A stretch of 64,000 nucleotides of DNA from Eublepharis macularius (GCF_028583425.1 NC_072801.1:18000001-18064000); one strand, 5' to 3'; counted from the first letter of the stretch, positions 1 to 12,440 are shown. Program-made: numbers and translations. Notes: a model not told the origin generated them from the sequence alone.

Positions 1-79
1 TCTTTGGTCTGTCTGCTTCCGCTCCAATAAAGCTGTTATGAAGAACTTCTGATCTTGCTATTTAATATCCATAGTCTAG

Positions 80-136
80 AAATCAGTTGTAATTCCTGGG
101 GATCTCCAGGACCTGCCTGGCGCTTGGCAACCCTAT
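80..136 (-). repeat. TAGGGTTGCCAG MITE fragment
   Basis: Inverse-orientation blocks atcagttgtaattcctgg and cttggcaaccct occur near the window start. Confidence 0.65.
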
Positions 137-365
137 TGAATGCAATAGGAACTGCATATCTAACAGGAATAGGAAATGCAGTTCTAATTGATTCTAGCTC
201 TGATTTGTATGGCTAAACTGCTGGTAGGAGTTCGTAATGTCTTCCCTCTCTCTCACACACAAGTACATAGAAAATAGCATGTAAAGAGGAAGGCTAGGAA
301 AGAATCCTTTCACCCTGACATGCTAATTTTTTTCCTTTGAGGGGATTTTTCTGTGTGTGAAGGAT

Positions 366-582
366 GTGGTTGCCAGCCTCCTGACAGTAGCTGGAGGTCT
401 CCTGGATTTACAACGTGTTTCCAGGTGACAGAGATCAGTTCCCCTGGAGAAAATGGCTGCTTTGGAGCATGGACTCTATGATATTATATCCCATTGAGGC
501 CCCTGCCCATCCAAACCCTGCCCTCTCCAGGCTCCACCCTCAAAATCTCCAGGAATTTCCCAACCCAGACCTGGCAACCCTA
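366..582 (+). mobile_element. hAT-like TAGGGTTGCCAG MITE copy
   Basis: It runs from ggttgccagcctcc to gacctggcaacccta and has all family blocks. The flanks tgaaggat and ggaaggga are only weakly alike. Confidence 0.75.
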
Positions 583-1329
583 GGAAGGGAACAATCAGTT
601 ATGTCCCATCGTCCCAGCTGTAGTTAGTACCCCAGACTACAGACTGGGGGTGTGCCCAGTAACTGATGGTTCCCCTCTTTAGTTATTGGTTTGCCATCTC
701 TGGAAGAACTAGAGGAAACAGCCCTGCTCTTGGAATGAGATTCTCTGTTTTCTAGGCTTTGCCTTATTACAAGCCTGCCCAGAGCTATTTCACGCACCAG
801 TCCTTGCAAAGCCTGAAAAGGAAGTCACCGCAGTGATGTTTCTCTGGCTTTTGATGGATTGGACACACAATTATTCAACATGGCCTAAAATACCCATCAA
901 CCGCTCCAACATGAAGAGCGGTTTAAGAGATACTGTTGTGTAATTAAGTTTCGAAAACTATGTTGTGTGGAGGACTAGGACAGAATACTGCTTGAGGATA
1001 TGGCAGAGGATGATAAATTTTGCAGGGTAAGGGGACTTTATAATGCCATAAAAAGAAGAACGTTAATTGAATCCTAATATAAAACATACCACATCAGAGT
1101 AAGTCCCGATGGTTTCAGTTGTCCTCAAGGTGGTACACCAAAGAGCTTTTAAAGTGCTCCAGGGATTGGGGGGGGGGGGTGAGGATTCAAGACCATGGCA
1201 CAATGCAAAAGTGCCAGTTGTGGATCTGCTTCCAGATGTTTTTCAACATCATCCACTCCTCCAATCACCAACCCCTCAATTTATTGCAATTTTTGGGAGT
1301 GGGCCATTGATAGTTGTGCATCTACTATA
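583..1329. other. No recognised feature
   Basis: I see no exon and no repeat family here; unique or old sequence, probably BMERB1 intron 1. It includes a G9-10 run near 1170. Confidence 0.4.
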
Positions 1330-1337
1330 TCTTCCAT

Positions 1338-1649
1338 CAGGGCTTTTTTTCTGGGAAAAGAGGTGGTGGAACTCAAGACCGCACAATGATGTCACTTTGG
1401 GTCAGCTGGCATAAGGGGGGAGTTTTAAAAAGTTTAAACTGCCCTCGGCGAAAATGGTCACATGGCCGGTGGCCCCGCCCCCCCAATCTCTAGAAAGAGG
1501 GGAGTTTAGATTGCTCTCTGCGCCATGGCACGGAGGGCGATCTCAACTCCCCTCTGTCTGGAGATCAGGGGGCGGGGCCACCGGCCATGTGACCATTTTC
1601 AAGAGGGGCCAACTCCATTCCACCACGTTCCAGCTGAAAAAAAGCCCTG
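1338..1649. mobile_element. hAT-like MITE, CAGGGCTTTTTTTC family, copy 1
   Basis: The ends CAGGGCTTTTTTTC and AAAAAAAGCCCTG are inverted, and TCTTCCAT flanks both sides as a perfect 8-bp TSD. An internal palindrome contains tctggagatcagggggcggg and its inverse. Confidence 0.85.
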
Positions 1650-1657
1650 TCTTCCAT

Positions 1658-2971
1658 ACAGCAGTTTGAACTAGACTGTAGCAGTTTTGCTTAGGACTGG
1701 AGAAATCAGTGGATAATTTTTCTATCTACCCTAATACAACTTGAGAGATGCATTGCCTTGAGATGTTTGATATGGCTCAAGGCATTTTAATTAAAATTGC
1801 TGGCTCCCAATCAAAGCACACACTTAAACTCACTTAAGCTCCATGAACATGAATGGACAGCTTGCTTGCTTAACTGTGCATTACATTATGCCTCATGTCT
1901 TCGGGGGAATTTTAAAAGGTCTTTTACTAGTTATGCTGCAAGAAATAGATTTTATAGACATTACATCAAATGAACCAACCTATTAGAGAAGGAGAGACCT
2001 ATAATAAATATGCTGTGCATATGCATTTAATAACGTACTTAAATCAGATGGTCACCTCTGCAAGAAATGGTAATAGGTTGCACATCGACATTAATTTTCT
2101 CAGCTGCTACAGCAAAAAGTGCTGTTTTAAGCATCGTGTATTTGTCTGAGTCAGACGATAAACACAGATCTTTTCAGGAGCTATTAACTTAGCGATCCAA
2201 TTAAGGAGGCCAGAAAAAAAAATGACTACCTTTAGACATCCTCGATATGGGATGCTGTGCTTTACTTCACATGCTTCTAAAACCGGGTTCCTGAATGTAC
2301 ACTCTTGTGCCAAATGAAGGCCACTCCCTCTTCACCAATCTATCCTGCCTGAATTTGTTTCCTGTCCTTTGAAATCCATCTAAAGGCCAGCACCAATCTC
2401 CCGGGGTAACAATTCACCAGAAAATTTCTGCACTGGTGAAGCCAATGAGATATTGGAGAATTGCCAGCACTACCGTACTACAGGTACTATGTGGAACAGC
2501 CGCTGTGCGGAAGACTTGGCTTCTCCGTAGTGCTTGCAACAAAGAGATCCACCTCTCTTTGCATGTTCTTGGGTGAGTCTCCTGACTCAAAATAGGTTTC
2601 CACAGCTGAAATAAAGGTCAGGGTGATGGGGACACAAGACGCAAATAGCTCTTGCCCCCAGGGAGGGTCTTCTAGCTGTGCCAGGTTCTAAGCAAGGAAG
2701 AGACCATTCTAATGACGTTGTTTTTTATAGCCACCACATGCACACACGGCGCACACGTGCATTGTAGAGAGCTGACCCTTCAATTTGCTTTCTGTCAGAC
2801 AATTAGATACTTTGCAAATCAATAGGAAGCTCTTTTCAGTCAATTCAAAATTTGTTGATTAAGGGTGCTAGGAACCAATCAAAATATACAAAAATAGCAA
2901 GATTTCCATTCCCTCAGTCCTCACCCAACACCACCTAATCCAAAAGTCAAGTTCTTTGCCGAGTTATTCTA
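1658..2971. other. No recognised feature
   Basis: AT-rich sequence without recognised repeats or splice-flanked frames; probable BMERB1 intron 1. Confidence 0.4.
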
Positions 2972-2979
2972 GTATAAAC

Positions 2980-3732
2980 TAGACATGGGCACGAACAGCA
3001 TTATGAACAGAAAAAACCCACGAACAGCCTAATCTGCTGTTCTCGAACAAGCTGTTCGTGAGGCCCCATCCGAACCGAACAGGTGGTCGTTGCAAGCCTC
3101 CTTCCTTGCCTTCAGCAGCCCTGCCTCAAGCCAGACAGTCTGGCACCTGCAACCTGCAACCGGAGGCAGGGACTGAACTCTGTCTGAACTCCTTCTGCCT
3201 TTCCTTCTGGCTTTAACCCTTCAAAGTACTTCCAACAGAGTCCCATTTTTGCCACTGTGAAGAGAAAATGACAGCCAACGGGGATACCCGTGGATCATGC
3301 CTTTCCCAGGGTGCAATCTCTCTGAAACTTGGGGGGTCTTCAGAGGACAGTGGGGACTATGTCCCCTGCAAATTTGGTGGGTATAGGACATTGGGAAGGT
3401 CACTTTTGTAACCCCCCAAACTAGCTGCCAGCAGACACTGCTGTTTTTGCCAGGACAGGGCCCTTTAAACTATCAGCTGGCAGGCGGCAGGGGGGAATCC
3501 CCCCTGCCGCCTGCCAGCTGATAGTTTAAAAGGATCTTTAAAGGGCCAGGTAAATGGATTTGAGGGGAGGAGGCTAAGGGGGGTTGGGGTGGGGGGGGTT
3601 CAGGCCCCCATGAACAACGAATGTGTCTGGGAACAGTTCATGTTCGTCCATGTTCATTGTTCATTGTTCGTGGATGGCACCGAACGACGAACAGGGTGTT
3701 CTGTATTTTTTTTCCGTTCGTGCCCATGTCTA
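2980..3732. mobile_element. hAT-like non-autonomous element (753 bp) with internal perfect hairpin
   Basis: Terminal inverted repeats are TAGACATGGGCACGAA and TTCGTGCCCATGTCTA. The flanks GTATAAAC and GTCTAAAC form an 8-bp TSD (7/8), as in hAT. Subterminal gttcgtg-type repeats occur at both ends. At about 3467-3532 a palindrome of about 30-bp arms (ctatcagctggcaggcggca and its inverse) forms a strong hairpin. No transposase frame was seen. Confidence 0.8.
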
Positions 3733-4371
3733 GTCTAAACCCACTGATTTCAAAATCAAGAGTCAATCATGCATTCTGCTAAAGATGGAAACAGATATTA
3801 GACCACCTAATCTTAAGAGTAAAATCAACCAAAGCTGAAGCTAACAAGGACTTTAATTGAATTAAAGATTACTTTGATTTAATTAAAGATTTACAAAAAT
3901 TACATCCTTTGAGGAGGTATCATAGAGATGTAACGGTTCTATTCTTCCTTTCTGTTATTTACTTATAACTGAGCATTGTTGTACTTCAAAAAGTACATAG
4001 GGGAGAGTTAAAGAATGTGATGTGTTAATTTGAAAATGATTTACTAAAAAATGTAGATAGTACTTCATCAAACTTCTATGCTTTATTATTAGACTTTAAT
4101 GATAGATCTGCTCTTTGTCCTAAAATGGAAGAAATCTTTAGGTCATGATGTTAATCCCAGCATTTGGTCTTTTCTATTAACTCACAGTTCTACCCTTTGG
4201 TTTAAAGAAAACATATGCAAACTGTTGTACCAGTGGCAATTAAGTCATTTGAGATTAGTAGCAATTTATATATATAGCTGTTGTTGGTTCTGTGAGTAAA
4301 ACTTTTTCTGCATGTGATGGAATCATGTGAGAGCAACTTTTGGGTAACAATGGCAACATTGTTGTCGCTTT

Positions 4372-4779
4372 CAGGGTTTTTTTTTTCAGCTGGAACGCAG
4401 TGGAACGGAGTTCTGGCACCTCTTGAAAATGGTCACATGGCCAGTGGCCCCGACCCCTGATCTCCAGACAGAGGGGAGGTTAGATTGCCCTTTGTGCTGC
4501 TCCAGCAGCATGGAGGGCAATCTAAACTCCCCTCTGTCTGGAGATCAGGGGGCGGGGCCACTGGCCATGTGACCATTTTCACCTAGGGCAATTTAAACTT
4601 TAAAAAACTCCCCCCTTGTTCCACTGACCCAATGTGATGTCATTGTGCAGTCCTGGGAGCGTGCACGCACTTTGCGTATGTGCATGTGGTAGCAGGGGCA
4701 CCACTTCCCACCAAGAGTTGTTCCCTGTGCTGGCAACCCACTGAGTTCCACCACCTCTTTTCCCAGAAAAAAAGCCCTG
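4372..4779. mobile_element. hAT-like MITE, CAGGGCTTTTTTTC family, copy 2
   Basis: It has the same terminal repeats and internal catgtgaccattttc palindrome as copy 1, in the opposite orientation. The flanks gtcgcttt and cttgcttt match at 6 of 8 positions. Confidence 0.8.
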
Positions 4780-5032
4780 CTTGCTTTCAATATTAAGTTG
4801 CAGTCTTCCCTGAAATTGTATTTATTGAACTATGCTGTCATCATAATTCCAAAAAGGTGTATGCAAATTTAATCACCATAGCAAGATTAACTTTTGCTAA
4901 ATTAACTTCTTACTAATTACTAAATTAATTTTTTTCTAATTTGTCTCCTAAAAAGATGGTTGGATAAATAAATCTAAGGGAGTTTTTGTGTTAATTTATT
5001 TATTTATGTCATTAATAAATAAATGTTATGTA

Positions 5033-5250
5033 TTGTCGAAGGCTTTCACGGCCGGAGAACGATGGTTGTTGTGGGTTTTCCGGGCTATATCGCCGTGTCT
5101 TGGCATTGTAGTTCCTCACGTTTCGCCAGCAGCTGTGACTGGCATCTTCAGAGGTGTAGCACCGAAAGACAGAGATCTCTCAGTGACACAGCAGCTGTGA
5201 CTGGCATCTTCAGAGGTGCAGCACCAAAAGACAGAGATCTCTCAGTGTCA
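5033..5250 (-). repeat. Penelope-like terminal repeat fragment with internal duplication
   Basis: The segment starts attgtcgaaggctttcacgg like the copy at 33733. About 60 bp (gcagctgtgactggcatc...agatctctcag) is present twice in tandem. On the - strand the hammerhead-like core is present, but the cleavage-site triplet reads GTG rather than GTC. Confidence 0.75.
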
Positions 5251-6247
5251 CAAATAAATGTTATATTATGTTAAGTGAACCATTTTGCAGAACGCCGAGA
5301 TATTAAAGAAATGACCCAATTCTTAATTTGTTATTTGACGGTATAAATTAGTTTTTTCCTTTTGTCAGATAAATTGTTTGATCCATTTTAAAACAATGAT
5401 AAATACACTGTAGGGAAGAAAAAAGGAGCACTCAAAATGCAATCACAGGAAATAATAGAAGAGCAGAGTTTATCACTGTGCACTTCACAACTAATGAGAA
5501 ATACAAAAGGTGTATTTTCCATCCTCTCCCTGTTTTTGGTAGGAGGGTGAAAGGGAAAAAATGCAATAGTAAAGCACTGTGTAATTAAACACTTAGGAAA
5601 GCTGAGTTGTTAAAAACCTTGACAAACACAGCAGGCCCAGGATAATTACATGTCAGCATTCTCCCACAAGGAAGGGAGACAACAAGAATTAACGGGATAA
5701 TGTTGCTAGTTTATGAGAAAGGCGAAAAAAATAAAATGTTGGCAATGCCAATAATAGGGCCTAAGATTGATTTTTATCCTCAAGCACAGCTGAAAAAGGG
5801 GTCATGCCGAGGATTAAAACTGGAGAGAGGCATTCTGTAGGGAACAAGCATGGTCTTGTGCTTAAAATTTCACTGTCTTATCTAAAAGCAGAAGATTAGA
5901 TTCAGTTCATTTCCAGCTTATTGAATGTACATGGCTGGGGCCTTTCAATATGTAGTTTAAAATTTTTATTTGGCTTTATAAAAAGTGTACGCACAAAAAA
6001 AAGAGATGCTCTGGAAGCCAAACTGGGCCAACAATTCCAGCTTCCAGATGCCTTTGGGCAAAGGTCCACACGAGATCTAGGCATGTCTAGGTGTACCTGT
6101 GTAATGCTTTGTAAAAAATTGTATATTACAACAGAGAATAGCATTGAACTGTAAAAACGGGGGGGGGGGGGGAATTAAAGCAGAATTAAAGCAGAATCTG
6201 TAACAGAAAGTAACATTAAACAGTAAACAGAATATCAAAAACAGAAT

Positions 6248-6408
6248 GGCTGTTTCCACACTGCTTACCGATCGCGCAAACCTCCCAGAACGACGTGCCT
6301 TCCTGGCGCGATTTCCCGCGATAACAAGAGTTATCGTGGGAAATCGTACCAGTAAGGCGCATCGTTCCGGGATTTTTGCACGATCGGGTAAGCAGTGTGA
6401 AAACGGCC
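6248..6408. mobile_element. CpG-rich fold-back MITE copy
   Basis: Arms ggctgtttccacactgctta and its inverse enclose gcgatttcccgcgataac. No clear TSD was found. Confidence 0.8.
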
Positions 6409-6454
6409 CAAATGTAACAAAGTACTTTGTGGCATAAGTGGGTAATGCTTGTGG

Positions 6455-6600
6455 AGGTCAGAGGATCAGATTAGGAATGACGAGACCTGGGTTCAAATTC
6501 CTGCTTGGCCTTGAAACTTGCTAGCTAGCACTGGGACAGTCTCCCGGTCTAATCTACCTCTCAGGATTATTGTAGAGCAGAGACTCATGTATGTTCAAGC
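6455..6600 (+). repeat. tRNA-derived SINE, partial
   Basis: B-box-like gggttcaaattcc is followed by the ctacctctcaggattattgt block. The 5' end is diverged. Confidence 0.6.
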
Positions 6601-8239
6601 CTGCTGACAGACACCATGCCCTCTCCAAGCAAAGATTCTCTCCAAGCCCGATAGCACCCAAACTGCAATTTGTGACTTGAAGGCAAATCATATGACTCTC
6701 CTAGCTCCACAGGGGCCAAATCCACATGTACTAACCATCCACTTATCTTGTGCAGTCATGGCAGTTGGGTTCCTTCTGCTACCATGCTGTGCATCATCAC
6801 ATTCACCCTCCCAGTTTGTCTTTGTGGCGCAATCAGTTCTCCACACGCCACTGAGTAAAGCGTTATAGTGGGCGGTTCCCTCCTCTGTCTTCAGCGTTGA
6901 CGGCACATGTCAATTCCTTTTTTAAAAAAAAGAAGTTAATTTTGCGCTATACCGATATTCCGACCTTTAAGAAATGGCAAGGTCCCCTCCTCCTCAACTT
7001 TGATTGGCCCATTTTTTGCTCGTCACAGACCACTTTCTAACAATTGGCTGGTTGTTATGGCAGGCAAATTTGAAAATAATTTGTCACGTTAAAACATTCT
7101 CTGGAAACCCTGTTGCTCACAGTGGTGAGCAAGTAGGTTTTGCGGTATACTGACCTTTCTTTATTGTGCAAATGTGCTATGAAAGCCCTTTAAAAAAAAA
7201 AGGGGCTGGGCAAAAACAGATTTCCGCCATTATCACGTGGTACGGAAAGAGGCGCAATTGTGGCGCAGTGATGGTGGGGAACACATGGAGTGGGAAAGCG
7301 TGTGAGTATCTTCTTGAACAGCGCCGCGGTTGCAAAAAAGGCGTGGAAACAAAAAGGAAGTGTGGATTCGGCCAGGATCTCAGAATTTGAACTGCCTTTT
7401 GGCACTACACAAAGCAGATGCAGGTGGGGCAGTGGTGCGATCTGCATTAGGGCCAGTTGCGGAACTGGGGCTTGATACAGCTGGATTCTATGCATATTTA
7501 TTTAAAGCAAATTATACTTAATTCAATGGACCGTACTTCCAAAACAACTGTACTGTGCACTTCCCAGCCTAAATAATTTTCCTCTCAACCCTTCGCTCCT
7601 GTATTGCAGGAGAGGGCTCAACATGAGGAGGCAATCTTGGAAGAGAAAGCTTTGGAGAGCTGCCATCAGCCACCCTGTTGCAGTGGTGAATAATAATGCA
7701 AACCAAACGTTTAAAAAAAAAACAGCAAAGGCGTACAAAAGAGCAATGGAAGGAAAGATCACACAAAGCCCCTTGTGGGAGAATCTCTTTACACACAAAG
7801 CTGTAAAAATGGGAAGGGAAGAGGGGAAAAGGCACAGACTGTTTCTTTAAAGTGCAAATCGGGAAATAATGTTTAATGGTTCTCTTGCGTTATATCTGTG
7901 TTTAAAAATGGCACAGTGTGTGCGCTAAACAGAGACCCTCCAAGGAGCATTCCCACACAATAATTAAAACACATCTTAGGCTGTGCACGATACTCAGGAA
8001 CTATAAAATATGCAATATTGTCTGTTTCTAACCAATGTGGTGGTTACTCAATCCCCATTAAAATAATAATGGACCAGAGGTCTCCAGTGCCCCCCCCCCC
8101 AGCTAGGTGCATTATCTCTCTGCCCTGTCCACTTCCTCATCAGTCAAGATAGAAAAGTAGACAGAACCCCCAAAGCAGTTCGTCCACCTTCCCAGCAAGC
8201 CAATGGCAACATGAGCTAGGATTAGGGGTTATGCAAAAT

Positions 8240-8478
8240 CAAAAAGAGTCCAGTAGCACCTTTAAGACTAACCAATTGTATTGTAGCATAAGCTTTTGAG
8301 AATCAAGTTCTCTTCGTCAGATGCCTGATACAGAGACTGGTCTCTGTATCATGCATCTGACGAAGAGAACTTGATTCTCAAAAGCTTATGCTACAATAAA
8401 ATTGGTCAGTCTTAAAGGTGCTACTGGACTCTTTTTGATTTTGCTACCACAGACTAACACGGCTAACTCCTCTGCATC
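8240..8478. mobile_element. Palindromic retroelement copy with 12-bp TSD
   Basis: Two inverted arms (agtccagtagcacctttaag ... cttaaaggtgctactggact) flank gcataagctttt and its complement. The 12-bp direct repeat GGGGTTATGCAA flanks the element at 8225-8236 and 8489-8500 (about). The long TSD suggests target-primed insertion rather than DNA transposition. The + arm carries gcatctgacgaagagaactt followed by ctcaaaagcttatgc. Confidence 0.75.
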
Positions 8479-9117
8479 TATGACCATGGGGTTATGCAAG
8501 ACAGCACTGCTGGCAGGAGGCGTATTCCTTCATTGCGCTGCCATTACAGTTTGCTTGGGGAAGCCCCACTTCTGCCACCACTACACATCGCAGGCAGCTG
8601 TGGTTGCTGGTAGGCTACAGTGGGTGAAACATCACCAGTTCCTTTGGCCAGGGCAGCTGACCCAATAGTGTGGATCTTCCCAGTCCTGGCTTGATGAGAT
8701 CTCTTGTACAAAAGCCATACAACAAAAGGATCTAGAGCTTCCGTGGGCCTTTTAAAAAGATATACTAGAGCAAAACTTAGAAAAAGAAAGAAAAAGAAAA
8801 AGTTCACACTGCACTGCATTAAAAGTATAGCATGGGAGGATTCTTATGCAAATGGAATATTCCTTCCAGTTCCAACGGCCCAATTTTGTATAACTAACAG
8901 CCCTCTTGTACTTCTTTTATGCCAAGCTGAGATGTCATTTCCTGTTTCCTAGAGCTGCTTCTGGCTTTCTGTTGCCATGACATCCCCAGCTCTCCTCAGC
9001 TGGCATGTCCTGCCAGTGCTCTCGGCTGCCATTTTGGTGCTTGGAGGGGCCTTGCTCCAGGAAGGGAATGAAACCTCAAGGGAAAGTAGGCACATACAAA
9101 CACACAAAGGTGCTTTA

Positions 9118-9345
9118 CAGGGCTTTTTTTCTGGGAAAAGAGGTGGTAGAACTCAGTGGGTTGCCCTCAGAGAAAATGGTCACATGGGCCCCGCCCCCTG
9201 ATCTCCAGACAGAGGGGAAGGTGCGGAAGGCAATCTCAACTCCCCTCTGTCTGGAGATCAGGGGGCGGGGCCTCCAGCCCATATGATCATTTTCAAGAGG
9301 TTCTGGAACTCCTTTCCACCATGTTCCAGCTGAAAAAAAGCCCTG
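9118..9345. mobile_element. hAT-like MITE, CAGGGCTTTTTTTC family, copy 3, with displaced TSD
   Basis: The left TSD GTGCTTTA is at 9110-9117. Its partner GTGCTTTA is at 9509-9516, displaced by a second element at 9346-9505 inserted at the last CTG of this MITE. Confidence 0.85.
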
Positions 9346-9505
9346 GGCCGTTTCCAGACGGCTTACCGGCCCCCGGAACGTCGCACCACGGTGCGGGGAA
9401 AACGCGAAATATCGCGTTTTCTCGCACGAGAAAACGCGATATTTCGCGTTTTCCCCGCACCGTGGCGCGATGTTCCGGGGGCCAGTAAGCCGTCTGGAAA
9501 CGTCC
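9346..9505. mobile_element. CpG-rich fold-back MITE, GGCC...TTTTCACAC-like family, nested copy
   Basis: The element is an almost complete inverted repeat (ggccgtttccagacggctta ... and its inverse) with a centre of cgcgatatttcgcg type. CTG flanks both sides (9343-9345, 9506-9508) as a 3-bp TSD. It sits in the terminal bases of a hAT-like MITE. Confidence 0.85.
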
Positions 9506-10289
9506 CTGGTGCTTTATACTAACTTGCCCCCCTTTCAATTTTATTCAGAGCACTGGGTGCAAACAGCAAAATTACTGTTTACCTAGGGCAGCAAAATAGT
9601 TTGAGATGGCCATGGGCTTACCACCTTGGTGGCGTCACCATCCCATTCTCTTACACAACCTTTTTTCTAAAGTGTCACATACCTGCCACTTTAGTGGATG
9701 CTTCTGGTCTACTGCAATCATTTCATTTTCCGTTCATGATGTTGTTTTAAGCCATGCCATCCGGTTCTCCTTTCGTCTGCTTTCAACGTGTGCCTTTCGT
9801 GTGCTTCTGTCCTGCCCCATCAATTATTGGTGACCTGTAAGGTCTCAGTTCTAATGTAGCGCACATTCAGAAGCAGACATTGCCCCCAATGTTGCAAAAA
9901 ACATTTCAGAAAAGTCGTTGCTAAGAGATGCTTTAACCAACTCATGAAATAATTAAGGAAATGATTTATATTTGAAATGAGAGGACTAGCCAATTTATGG
10001 AAGTTTAAAGATTCTCTTTTGATACAACAAAGAAGGATATTAGGGATGGGCATTCATTTCCAAAAAAATAAAAAAGAGCCTGTTCATAATTTAAAACAAA
10101 AATGGAATGGAATTAAAATTAAATCTGTTCATTTCGTTTGTTTCCCTAATATCTACCAGCCTGGATAGAGAGTTCAAGGACATCAAAAGGAGAGAGAGCA
10201 GGAAAGAGAAGTGAGCTGCAGATACAAAACTGATGTCTAAGCTTTCCAATCAGCAAAATCAAAGCTGTTCCAGTTTGCTTATCGGATTA

Positions 10290-10405
10290 GCCTGTTGTAG
10301 CACAAAATGAACCAGAGTCTTGCGGCACATTAAAAAATAGATTTTATTATTCTAGCATCAGCTTTTGGGGATTAGAGCTTCATCAGATACAAAAAGATTT
10401 TTGTG
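10290..10405. repeat. Old, single-arm relative of the palindromic retroelement
   Basis: Diverged matches are recognisable (agagtcttgcggcacattaa, ctagcatcagcttttgggga, cttcatcagat). No inverted arm or TSD was found. Confidence 0.4.
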
Positions 10406-10737
10406 ACAGAAGAAATTCAAATGGAGGTTGGAGGAAAGCAAATTGGAAGAAAACAGCAGATATGGAGCTGGTATTTAAAAGCTTTTGTGTAGAAGCCAAT
10501 CGAAATGAAAATTAAAACGAGTATCCATAATGAAAACAAATGGGAATAATAAGGAGTATAATGAGAACTGAACCTTTTGAAATGGAAGACAAAATCATAC
10601 ATTCCTGCTTGTCATGTCCAGTTTGAGAACCATTTCCTAGACAAGTTGCCGAAGTGTAATTGTCAAGAAATTGATTTTGAAACCGGGACGTTCTCAGTTC
10701 GAATCTCATTTTTGACATAAATGCAGTGGACAAATAT

Positions 10738-10945
10738 TTTATTTATTTTTTATTTATTTAAAAATATTTGTAAGCTGACTTTCTACCATGCAGAAACTCA
10801 AGGTGGCTTACAATATAAATAAAAACAATCATAAAGAAAACCCACGTTTGAAAACAAGACAGTTTAAGACTGTCAGTAACATAAAAACAGAGCTAATTAA
10901 AAGCAGTCCTAGATAAAACAGAGTAGTTCTGCAAAACACCCAAAT
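10738..10945 (-). repeat. LINE or SINE 3'-end fragment
   Basis: The pattern ttatttatttaaaaatattt, agctgactttctaccatgc and aggtggcttacaatata is the common retroposon 3' tail read on the - strand. Confidence 0.5.
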
Positions 10946-10946
10946 T

Positions 10947-11166
10947 TAGGGTTGCCAGGTCCAGATTGGGAAATAGCTGGAGATTTGGGAGGATGGAGCC
11001 TGCGGAGCGCAGAGTTTAGGGATGAGCTGGAGCTTAGCAGGTTATAATGCCACAGAGTCCACCCTCCAAAGCAACCATTTTCTCTAGGGGAGCGGATCTC
11101 TGCTGTCTGGAGATCAGTTGTGATTCCGGGAGATCTCCAGGTCCCACTAGGAGGCTGGCAACCCTA
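10947..11166 (-). mobile_element. hAT-like TAGGGTTGCCAG MITE copy
   Basis: Both termini (tagggttgccag, ctggcaaccct) and the family interior are present. No TSD is obvious. Confidence 0.75.
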
Positions 11167-12345
11167 ATCTATACAGAGATGCAGCAGTTTTAGAAGGCCA
11201 AGTTAACAGCTGTTCTTAAGGTTCTGCTAATTCCAGAATACCCCTGCCTAGGAGGTCAAGTTCCTGGTTTGTACACTGTTCTTTTATCATTTGGGGGTGT
11301 CAGCACTCAGCTGGGGGGAATCTTCCCCCCACTGCTTTCCCCTCTACTTTTCCCTCTCTCACACACATGTGCACACATACAGAGAGTTTTATTATTTAAG
11401 TCAATTGATGTTAAAAGTAATTTCTAATCCATGGGTGTACAGTGACTGCTTGGTGATGCACTAGAAATGTTGTACTGTCGTTCAAAAAACGGGTTTTTTT
11501 TTCCCTGGCAGTACACGCCAATACATAGTACCAGCACCATTCAGCTGGCAGGCTTGGGTTCCCAAGGCAGCAAATGTCACAAGTACTGGCACCTCTTTTT
11601 TTTTTAAAAGGAAAAAAGCACTGGAAAGCACTGCTCAAAAACAAGAGAAGAGCACAGGATATATAGCTCCTTAAGGAAGGGCACTGGTATCTACTTGGCT
11701 AGCAAGTATTAGAGACAACTTGGAGTTTCAGAATAGAATTTTAATGCAGAGTAGGGGGAACAGGCATATTAGATTAACCAATGGGTCTCAGTTTCCAGTT
11801 TGATTTAGGAAATCCATTGATCTCTGCTTGATCAGCTTGGTGGGTGCCCGCAGCCCTGCTCCCAGAGCAAAAGCTTTTTTTTAAAAAAGGCTCAGTATAG
11901 TGCACGGGTCCAGCCATTAATGCTAGTGTGTGCTATAAACTTAGTAATGCAGATGCACCACCATGCACTATGGTTGATACACCTGCATCCCTTTCTATGT
12001 CCCTTTGTATCGCAGGGTTAATAACATTCTTTTTATCGCTGGCACGCTGAAAGTGAGGAGAGTCCGTGTGATGTGAGCATTAAGCGAATATTCGGTTCCT
12101 GCTCTGAGTTTTTCAAAACTTAGTACAAATTGCTTAGGCTCTGCCTTATGGACCCCATTGCATTAATAACTTAATGGATTGAGTTCCCTGTATTGTAATT
12201 ACTTTCATGTTAATTCTCGCTTAATTCAGACGGGATTAACATTCCCTGGTTTGTTCTTCCGCTGCTTTCCCTGGATAGTTATTCTGATTGCAAAATGATT
12301 GCAAACTGCTTCAAATCGCTATAATTAATTTTGGTGTGTGTGTGT

Positions 12346-12440
12346 GGGGGGTCATAGTTCAGTGGCAGAGCTTGGCATTCAGAAGGCCTGGGCGCTCAGT
12401 CCCTGATGTCTCCAGTTAAATAGGACCTGTGCATAGCAGG
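12346..12440 (+). repeat. Sauria-type SINE, partial
   Basis: A-box catagttcagtggcagagct and the cttggcattcagaaggcc...ctccagttaaataggacc body are seen, without the 3' part. Confidence 0.65.

Larger units (their letters stand above)
5251..8220. other. Mostly unassigned intronic sequence
   Basis: Apart from the MITE at 6248 and the SINE fragment at 6455 I recognise nothing. Open frames around 7166-7850 show no domain and no conserved splice structure. Confidence 0.4.

Noticed and set aside
1..60. Possible LTR end with ccaataaagctg
   Set aside because: Only a poly(A)-signal-like motif at the window edge; no other LTR landmark visible.
9346..9505. CpG cluster resembling a CpG-island promoter
   Set aside because: It is a palindromic MITE with a 3-bp TSD; no associated first exon.
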